Shown one piece after another: positions 4,889 to 9,955 of a stretch of 9,955 nt of DNA (positions are counted from its first letter, which is position 1; every line of letters starts with the position of its first letter). Below the pieces are notes generated by a model. That model searched no databases. It was not told the DNA's origin and was given only the letters and a program-made list of their open reading frames with translations. The position numbers and the translations under genes are program-made. The DNA is from an uncultured Elusimicrobia bacterium (GTDB lineage Bacteria > Elusimicrobiota > Endomicrobiia > Endomicrobiales > Endomicrobiaceae), in the NCBI GenBank assembly GCA_947168325.1, contig CAMVLN010000050.1, positions 1-9,955 on the forward strand. The letters run 5' to 3'.

Positions 4889-6167
4889 AATTCATTTAGT
4901 ACTTGTATTTTTATTCTGTGTTTTACTTTCAATAAATTCTTATTCAGAAGATGATGTTTTTTTGTCTATATCTTCTGGTGAGGCTAGAGCTAGTATTGGA
5001 CTAGCAGATTTTGTTCCAAAAAGTGGTATTTTTGAAGAAATAACTCTATCCAAAAGTTTTAAAGATGCATTAGAAGCAGATTTAATTTTATCAAGACATT
5101 TTAATGTTGTTACAGCTGATACATCTTATAAATTTGATTTAGAAAAACAGTTTTCGTACTGGGCTTCTAAAAGTGTTTCAGTTTTAATAACAGGAAATAT
5201 TTCTATTGAAAAAACAGAAATACTTACACTGGAAGTTAAAGTGTATGATGTAGAAAGTCAACAAATTATATGGGAAAAGGAATATATTGATAAGGTAAAT
5301 AATTATAGATATATAGCACATAAAATAAATGATGAAACTGTTAAAAGTTTTACCGGTGAAGATGGTATTGCTTGTTCAAAAATAGCATTTATAAACAATT
5401 GTACTAAGTTTAAAGAAATTTATGTTGTTGATTATGATGGATATAATTTAAGAAGATTTACAAAAGACAATAAATTAAATATTTTACCTAAGTGGGTTCC
5501 TTATTCTCCAGTAATAATATATACTTCATACTTGTATAATAATTCAGATTTGTTTGCATTAGATATATCGGGTAATAAAAGAAAAGCAATATCTACTATT
5601 CAAGGATTAAATTCTCCTGCATGTTTTTCTACGGATAAAAAAACAATAATTGCAACTTTATCAAGAGGAGTTTATCCTAATTTATATTTGTTAGACGAAA
5701 ATGGAGAAATTATTAGAAGATTAACAGAAGGTAGACATATTGATACAAGTCCAAGTTTTTCTCCTAGTGGTAAGGAATTTGTTTTTATTTCAGATAGAGC
5801 GGGCTATCCACAAATTTACATAATGGATATAGAAGGTGTAAATTTAAGAAGGTTATCTACTAAAGGCAATTGTGATTCTCCAGCATGGTCACCAAAAGGT
5901 GATAAAATTGCCTTTACTATGAGAGAAAAAGGTAAGTTTGATATTTTTTTATATGATTTACCAAAGAAAAAAATTATAAAGCTTACAGAAAGTTCTGGAA
6001 ATAATGAAAATCCGTCGTGGTCTCAAGATGGAAGATTTATAACTTTTTCATCAACAAGAGCGGGTAAAAGTGAAATATATATTATGGGAATAGATGGAAC
6101 GGGGGTTAGGAAACTTATTGATATGCCAGGAGATTCTTATACTCCGTCATGGTCACAAAATTTGTAG
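4869..6167 (+). CDS. tolB: Tol-Pal system periplasmic protein TolB
   Basis: Periplasmic beta-propeller protein that binds Pal and is displaced through TolA. It has 432 residues, the standard length. A signal peptide occupies about 1-26 (hydrophobic 9-22, cleavage near SYS-ED). The N-terminal alpha/beta domain (about 30-165) includes the ADFVP strand and the RHFNVV and LITGNI segments typical of TolB. A propeller of WD40-like PD40 blades fills about 168-432. Each blade repeats an 'IY/LY..D..G...R.LT' turn and a 'SP.(W/F)SP.G..I.F.S' strand, clearest at FSPSGKEFVFISDRAG, WSPKGDKIAF and WSQDGRFITFSSTRAG. Translation starts at TTG with AGGAG 6 nt upstream, overlapping the previous gene by 20 nt. 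The stop TAG lies in a 7-bp tandem duplication (TTTGTAG twice, 6161-6174). tolQ follows after 28 nt. Confidence 0.95.
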   Translation: MNLNIIKIHLVLVFLFCVLLSINSYSEDDVFLSISSGEARASIGLADFVPKSGIFEEITLSKSFKDALEADLILSRHFNVVTADTSYKFDLEKQFSYWASKSVSVLITGNISIEKTEILTLEVKVYDVESQQIIWEKEYIDKVNNYRYIAHKINDETVKSFTGEDGIACSKIAFINNCTKFKEIYVVDYDGYNLRRFTKDNKLNILPKWVPYSPVIIYTSYLYNNSDLFALDISGNKRKAISTIQGLNSPACFSTDKKTIIATLSRGVYPNLYLLDENGEIIRRLTEGRHIDTSPSFSPSGKEFVFISDRAGYPQIYIMDIEGVNLRRLSTKGNCDSPAWSPKGDKIAFTMREKGKFDIFLYDLPKKKIIKLTESSGNNENPSWSQDGRFITFSSTRAGKSEIYIMGIDGTGVRKLIDMPGDSYTPSWSQNL

Positions 6168-6195
6168 TTTGTAGTTTATAAAAAAGGAAATAACT

Positions 6196-6834
6196 ATGTT
6201 TGAAGGAAAAAATTTTTTTGAAATTTTATCTATGGGTGGATGGACATTATATGTTTTATTTACAATTTCAGTATTGTCAGTTTCAATAATATTATTGAAA
6301 ATTTTTGAATTTAGAAAAAAATCTATAAAAAATATTAATAGTTTATTATTGGAAATAAAAGTTTTATTAGGCAAAAATGAAGTTTTTGAAGCAATAAAAT
6401 ATTGTGAAACAATAAATAAACCTGTATCAAATGCACTTGTTGCAGGTTTAAGAAAATTTTTGGAAACAAAAACATCTAATATAGAAGAAACTATGAGAAG
6501 GACAATGTCTATTGAAGTTATAAAATTAGAAAAGTATACAACATTTATTGCTACAATAGGTGCTGTATCAGTGTATATCGGTTTATTTGGTACAGTTTTA
6601 GGGATTATTCGTTCCTTTCATGATATTTCTTTGGCAGGGTCTGGTGGAATATCTGTTGTTATAGGTGGTGTTTCAGAATCTCTTATTGCAACAGCGGCAG
6701 GGCTATGTGTTGCTATACCTGCAGTAGTAGCTTATAATTTTTTTACAAGAACAATAGATAAGTTCATTGTAGAAATGGAATATTCGTTATCTGCATTAAA
6801 AGAAATAATAGAATCGGTATTAAATAATGAATAA
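6196..6834 (+). CDS. tolQ: Tol-Pal motor subunit TolQ (MotA/TolQ/ExbB family)
   Basis: Inner-membrane proton-channel subunit. A TolQ oligomer surrounds TolR and converts the proton-motive force into movement of the TolA-like rod. The 212 residues are normal for the family. Membrane helices lie at about 14-36, 115-138 and 160-182, with a large cytoplasmic loop between the first two. Conserved motifs are GLFGTVLGI (129-137, with T133) and SESLIATAAGLCVAIPAV (160-177, with T166). The two threonines match the pore-lining pair of ExbB/TolQ. The ATG has AGGA (6185-6188) 7 nt upstream. The stop overlaps tolR by 8 nt, so motor subunits are probably made in a coupled ratio. ExbB is the alternative name; Tol context decides. 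Confidence 0.93.
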   Translation: MFEGKNFFEILSMGGWTLYVLFTISVLSVSIILLKIFEFRKKSIKNINSLLLEIKVLLGKNEVFEAIKYCETINKPVSNALVAGLRKFLETKTSNIEETMRRTMSIEVIKLEKYTTFIATIGAVSVYIGLFGTVLGIIRSFHDISLAGSGGISVVIGGVSESLIATAAGLCVAIPAVVAYNFFTRTIDKFIVEMEYSLSALKEIIESVLNNE

Positions 6835-7231
6835 GAAAAAAAGAGTTGTTGCAGACATCAATATTACACCTTTTACAGATGTTGTTTTGGTTTTGCTTAT
6901 AATATTTATGATAACAACCCCTATGTTGTCTCAACATGAAATAAAAATTAATTTGCCAAAAGTTGCAGAAAATACAGAAAGGACAGAAGATAAAGTTATA
7001 GAAATAAGTATAGATAAAGATGGTTTTATTTATATAAATAAAGAACAAGTACATAAAGACCATTTTATAACTTTATTGAAAGATAAAATTGAAAAAGAGC
7101 CAAATAGACCAGTAGTAATTAAGGGTGATAAAGATATAAAATACGATTTGGTTATTGCCGTTATGGATATGGCAAAAAAAGCTGGTGTATCAAAATTTGG
7201 GTTAGCTATAGATACTGTAGATAAGAAATAA
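6827..7231 (+). CDS. tolR: Tol-Pal motor subunit TolR (ExbD/TolR family)
   Basis: Bitopic inner-membrane partner of TolQ with a periplasmic peptidoglycan-binding domain. It has 134 residues, close to the usual 130-145. A basic N-terminus (KKKR, 3-6) precedes INITPFTDVVLVLLIIFMI (about 11-29), the membrane helix with the essential acidic residue at D18, equivalent to the proton-carrying Asp of TolR/ExbD. A periplasmic alpha/beta domain (about 40-131) contains ISIDKDGFIYIN and the 'RPVVIKGDKDIKYDLVIAVMD' type segment, ending in GLAIDTV. The start ATG lies within the tolQ 3' end. Two open frames on the opposite strand are shadows. Last gene of the Tol-Pal set; the PHP-membrane gene follows after 17 nt. 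Confidence 0.93.
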   Translation: MNKKKRVVADINITPFTDVVLVLLIIFMITTPMLSQHEIKINLPKVAENTERTEDKVIEISIDKDGFIYINKEQVHKDHFITLLKDKIEKEPNRPVVIKGDKDIKYDLVIAVMDMAKKAGVSKFGLAIDTVDKK

Positions 7232-7248
7232 TGAAATAACAAATAAAA

Positions 7249-8583
7249 TTGGGTTTTAAAATAAAAAAGATATATAGTTTGTTTTCAATAATAATAGGTT
7301 CAATTGTTTTAAATATATGTTTGTATTCTTCAAACATAATAGATGTTTCTACAGGCGAAAAAATAAATAATATATCATTGCAATGGCCAACAATTAGATT
7401 ATTTATTGAACCTTTTTATGCTTTTGCATATTATATTTTGACTATGGAAAGAAGTGGCTATGTTTTTGCTTTGATTTCATGGTTATTATGGTTAGTGTTT
7501 ATTACAATATTACTATGTAAATATAATAAAATAAATTTAAAAAATAGTATAGTTTACAGTTGTTTTTCTTTTTTCTTTTTTATTTCTTTATGTTGTAGTG
7601 TAATTATTCTTCCTGTTATCGGTCCAAAAATAACAAATGTTGAAGGTTATAAAGTATTAGATGTACATTCACATACAATTTCTTCAAGAGACAATATATC
7701 TACTATAGCATCTAGTGTTAATTTTCATAAAAAACACGGATTTACAGATTTTTTTATTACTGAACATGATAATACAAATGGGTATAAAACTATTCCATGC
7801 AATATAGAAACACACAATATTTTTCCTGGTATACAAATAAGAACAACTGATGGGCAATCTATTCTTTTATTATCACAATATTATTTTAAATATGAAGATT
7901 TCAAAGATAGAAGTATAAAAGAAATGATAAGTTTAGCTCATGCAAAAGATATGCTTGTTATTATGCCACATTGGTGGAAATGGAAAAAACCGAATTTAAG
8001 ACAACTTGTAGATTGGCAAATAGATGGCTTTGAGATTTATAATTGTGGCTATAGATATATATCAAAAGAAACTAGACAACAAATTATAGATATTTGTAAA
8101 AAAAATAATTTGTTAATGGTAGGAACTACCGATTGGCATGGGCTTGGTTATATGGTAAATGTGTGGACACTTATAGAAGAAAAAGACAATAAAAATGTTT
8201 TTGAGCTTATGAAAGAAAAACAAAAAACAAAGATAATTGTTCACGATGTAAAAGGAAATCAATCAATAATAAGATATATTTTTGAACCTTTTTATTTTTT
8301 GTATAATTACATAACAACCTCACCATTGAAATATATTTTAAGTTTTTATATGTTTGTACTAGTTTTTGTTGCTTTGTTGGTCAAATTTTCTATAAAAAAA
8401 ATTGTAAGAATGTCTTCTTTATTGTTCGCTTTTTTCTTTTCAATATGTACATTTTATTTTGTAAAAATTTTACAATATAGTTTTGTTTATAATGTAATGA
8501 TTCCTGAAACAATTATTCCAACAGCAGTAGCTTTAGTTTTAGTGTGGCTAATTATTTGGAGTTTCTGTGACAAAAATATTTAA
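7249..8583 (+). CDS. Polytopic membrane protein with a central PHP metallophosphoesterase domain
   Basis: I know no named gene for this. Residues 1-126 carry membrane segments at about 10-28, 70-90 and 102-124. Residues about 135-330 form a PHP domain, and segments at about 362-380, 389-407 and 420-440 follow. PHP metal-site residues look intact: HSH (H140, H142), TEHD (E172, H173), MPH (H241), FEIYN (E262) and TDWH (D295, H297). An active di/tri-metal phosphoesterase is therefore plausible, substrate unknown. Positive charges (KIKK 4-7; KYNK 91-94; KFSIKK 379-384) put those loops in the cytoplasm and the PHP domain in the periplasm. A duplicated motif, RLFIEPFY (50-57) and RYIFEPFY (342-349), brackets the enzyme domain. 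The start TTG has a poor Shine-Dalgarno. The gene is 17 nt after tolR and overlaps the GT39 gene by 17 nt. Domain call is strong; function is open. Confidence 0.8.
   Translation: MGFKIKKIYSLFSIIIGSIVLNICLYSSNIIDVSTGEKINNISLQWPTIRLFIEPFYAFAYYILTMERSGYVFALISWLLWLVFITILLCKYNKINLKNSIVYSCFSFFFFISLCCSVIILPVIGPKITNVEGYKVLDVHSHTISSRDNISTIASSVNFHKKHGFTDFFITEHDNTNGYKTIPCNIETHNIFPGIQIRTTDGQSILLLSQYYFKYEDFKDRSIKEMISLAHAKDMLVIMPHWWKWKKPNLRQLVDWQIDGFEIYNCGYRYISKETRQQIIDICKKNNLLMVGTTDWHGLGYMVNVWTLIEEKDNKNVFELMKEKQKTKIIVHDVKGNQSIIRYIFEPFYFLYNYITTSPLKYILSFYMFVLVFVALLVKFSIKKIVRMSSLLFAFFFSICTFYFVKILQYSFVYNVMIPETIIPTAVALVLVWLIIWSFCDKNI
8558..8569 (+). promoter_or_regulatory. Shine-Dalgarno deciding the GTG start of the GT39 gene
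   Basis: GGAG (8558-8561) lies 5 nt before GTG (8567-8569), inside the 3' end of the PHP-membrane gene. The frame beginning here stays open to the window end and gives a short basic-hydrophobic N-terminus directly followed by the family's first catalytic loop, which is the expected geometry. Confidence 0.7.
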
Positions 8584-9955
8584 TCTTAAAAACACAATAA
8601 TTTTTGTGTTTTTTTCAGTATTATGGAAGATATTTATATCTTCTTTGCCACTACATTCTGATGAAGCATATTATTGGCTGTGGTCAAAAAAATTAGGTTT
8701 AAGTTATTATGACCATTCTCCAATGGTTGCATATTTTATAAAATTAACAACTCTTTTTAGTGATAGTGAAATTTATGTAAGATTTTCAAGTGTAATAGTT
8801 ACAATAGTTATTAGTGTTTTGTTGTGGAAATTAGTTATGAAACTTTTTAATAATGAAACATTAGCAAGTGCAAGTATTGTAATACTTCACTGTATGCCTA
8901 TATTATTTACAGCTTCAGTAATAATAACTCCAGATACTCCTGTTTTTTTATTTTTGTCTTTGTCTACATATTCTGTTTGGAAATTAATAGATAGCAAAAA
9001 TTGTAATTATTGGTATTTGATAGGATTGTTTTTTGGTTTATCAATGTTGTCAAAATATACAGCTTGTTTATTCATAATGAGTTTATTTATTTATATTATG
9101 CTAGATAAAAAAATGTTTTGGTTTAAAAGTTATCAATTGTATATAGGAATAATAATTTCAATTATATGTTTTTTACCAGTAATTTATTGGAATTACATTC
9201 ATAACTGGGCTTCTTTTTATTATCAAATAGGTCATGGATTAGATAATGATGGAATAAGGTTTAACTACATATTTGAATATTTAGGAACACAAGCAGGGAT
9301 TTTTAATGTTATATTATTTTTCCCAGTATTATATGTAGGTATAAAATATTTATTTTCAAAAAATACTAAAAATATTTTTCTTGCAGCTTTTTCAGTTCCA
9401 GTAATTTTATTTTATGTTTTTACTGCATTAAAAAGATTACCAGGTGGCAATTGGCCTATTCCTGCATATTTTACTTTTTCAATAATTGCTGCAAGATATT
9501 TTATTGAAGGGTCAAATTTAAAACAAAGGTTAGTTTTAGGTGCAATAATTTTTAATTTGTTAGTTTCAATTATTATAGGGCTTCATGCAAAATGGACAAT
9601 TCTTCCTTTAAATAAAATTTCAAAAGATGTTGCTATTTCCGATGCTACAAATTATTTTCATGGTTATAAAGAATTAGCAGAAAAAATATTGAAGGATAGA
9701 TATAATTTTGTTGTTACACCAGAACATCAACTTTCAGCATCTATTGCATATTATACAAAAAATAAAGTAAAAACTTTTAGGTATAATAACGGGCATAAAA
9801 AAACACAATTTGAAATTTGGGGTATGCCTAAAAATTTTGATTATTCAAATGGTGCATTTGTTTATGAACCTACTGAAGATGGAACTGTTCCTTGTAGGAT
9901 ATATGATATTTTTAAATTAGATAAAATTGTTGACAACATAAAAACTATAAGAAAT
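8567..9955 (+). CDS. ArnT/PMT-like GT39 glycosyltransferase (3' end beyond window)
   Basis: This is a polytopic transferase of the GT39 (dolichyl-phosphate-mannose-type / ArnT-like) group. Such enzymes use polyprenyl-phosphate-linked sugars and act on the periplasmic face on lipid A, lipids or proteins. All 463 codons to the window edge are open with no stop, so the gene is cut; family lengths of about 480-560 suggest little is missing. An N-terminal membrane segment (10-28) leads into SDEAYYW (31-37), the catalytic acidic loop, and YYDHSPM (47-53). Further family blocks are TPDTP (121-125), LSKYT (161-165) and, later, RLPGGNWPIPAY. After many membrane segments a soluble C-terminal domain begins around residue 345 (KISKDV onward). 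Start is GTG with GGAG 5 nt upstream, overlapping the PHP gene by 17 nt. The sugar and acceptor cannot be told from sequence; lipid A decoration is an inference from lpxK and tol neighbours. Confidence 0.87.
   Translation, partial: MTKIFNLKNTIIFVFFSVLWKIFISSLPLHSDEAYYWLWSKKLGLSYYDHSPMVAYFIKLTTLFSDSEIYVRFSSVIVTIVISVLLWKLVMKLFNNETLASASIVILHCMPILFTASVIITPDTPVFLFLSLSTYSVWKLIDSKNCNYWYLIGLFFGLSMLSKYTACLFIMSLFIYIMLDKKMFWFKSYQLYIGIIISIICFLPVIYWNYIHNWASFYYQIGHGLDNDGIRFNYIFEYLGTQAGIFNVILFFPVLYVGIKYLFSKNTKNIFLAAFSVPVILFYVFTALKRLPGGNWPIPAYFTFSIIAARYFIEGSNLKQRLVLGAIIFNLLVSIIIGLHAKWTILPLNKISKDVAISDATNYFHGYKELAEKILKDRYNFVVTPEHQLSASIAYYTKNKVKTFRYNNGHKKTQFEIWGMPKNFDYSNGAFVYEPTEDGTVPCRIYDIFKLDKIVDNIKTIRN

Noticed and set aside
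6161..6174. 7-bp tandem duplication TTTGTAG at the tolB stop as an attachment or insertion footprint
   Set aside because: There is no insertion element or flanking inverted repeat; simple slippage is sufficient, and the tolB end is of normal length.
6764..7242. Two open frames on the - strand over tolQ/tolR
   Set aside because: Both overlap tolR, which has all family motifs, and have no Shine-Dalgarno or recognisable domain.
95..8583. Possible recoding of TGA, because every visible stop is TAA or TAG
   Set aside because: Tryptophans at conserved positions are all TGG and no gene needs TGA read-through; with about a dozen genes in AT-rich DNA, absence of TGA stops is not significant.
1..9955. 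CRISPR array, tRNA, rRNA, riboswitch or mobile element
   Set aside because: No spaced direct repeats, cloverleaf, conserved rRNA segments, transposase or integrase motifs were seen on either strand.

Overview
This window comes from a strongly AT-rich, Gram-negative (diderm) bacterium that makes lipid A and a Tol-Pal system. The evidence is an LpxK, a GmhB-type phosphatase, a Pal lipoprotein, TolB, TolQ, TolR, a TonB/TolA-like protein and an ArnT-like GT39 transferase. Genes are tightly packed, often overlapping, with some TTG and GTG starts. All visible stop codons are TAA or TAG. The base composition, together with at least one apparently eroding small gene, suggests a host-associated or genome-reduced lineage. 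Elusimicrobiota/Endomicrobia-like bacteria are one candidate, but this is a guess from style and not proven by any marker here.

Region 1 (1-1929, + strand) is the end of a lipopolysaccharide gene run. It holds the C-terminal tail of a probable glycosyltransferase (1-102), lpxK (95-1126), a GmhB-type heptose-bisphosphate phosphatase (1126-1698) and a small ORF with a signal peptide (1685-1876). A second reading frame continues the small ORF to 1929, so it may be frameshifted. A weak AT-rich hairpin with a T run closes the run.

Region 2 (1930-2919) is mostly non-coding, apart from acpS (holo-ACP synthase, - strand, 2143-2475). It contains an 18-bp perfect palindrome (2010-2027), a plausible acpS promoter (2602-2631, - strand), a doubtful 63-codon hydrophobic ORF (2647-2838, -), a 15-bp perfect inverted repeat (2803-2851) and a near-consensus sigma70-type promoter (2858-2887, +) in front of pal.

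Region 3 (2920-7231, + strand) is a complete Tol-Pal cluster in the order pal - cpoB/ybgF - tolA/tonB-like - tolB - tolQ - tolR. Relative to the classical tolQ-R-A-B-pal-cpoB order, the three gene pairs appear in reverse block order. Together the products should couple the proton-motive force (TolQR) through the TolA-like rod to TolB and Pal at the outer membrane, with CpoB as the periplasmic TPR partner.

Region 4 (7249-9955, + strand) continues in the same direction with two envelope genes. The first encodes a polytopic membrane protein with a PHP metal-dependent phosphoesterase domain in its middle, which the positive-inside rule places in the periplasm. The second is an ArnT/PMT-like GT39 glycosyltransferase that overlaps the first by 17 nt and runs off the window end. 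The PHP-membrane protein, with its duplicated EPFY motif on both sides of the enzyme domain and its coupling to GT39, is the least conventional part of the window.
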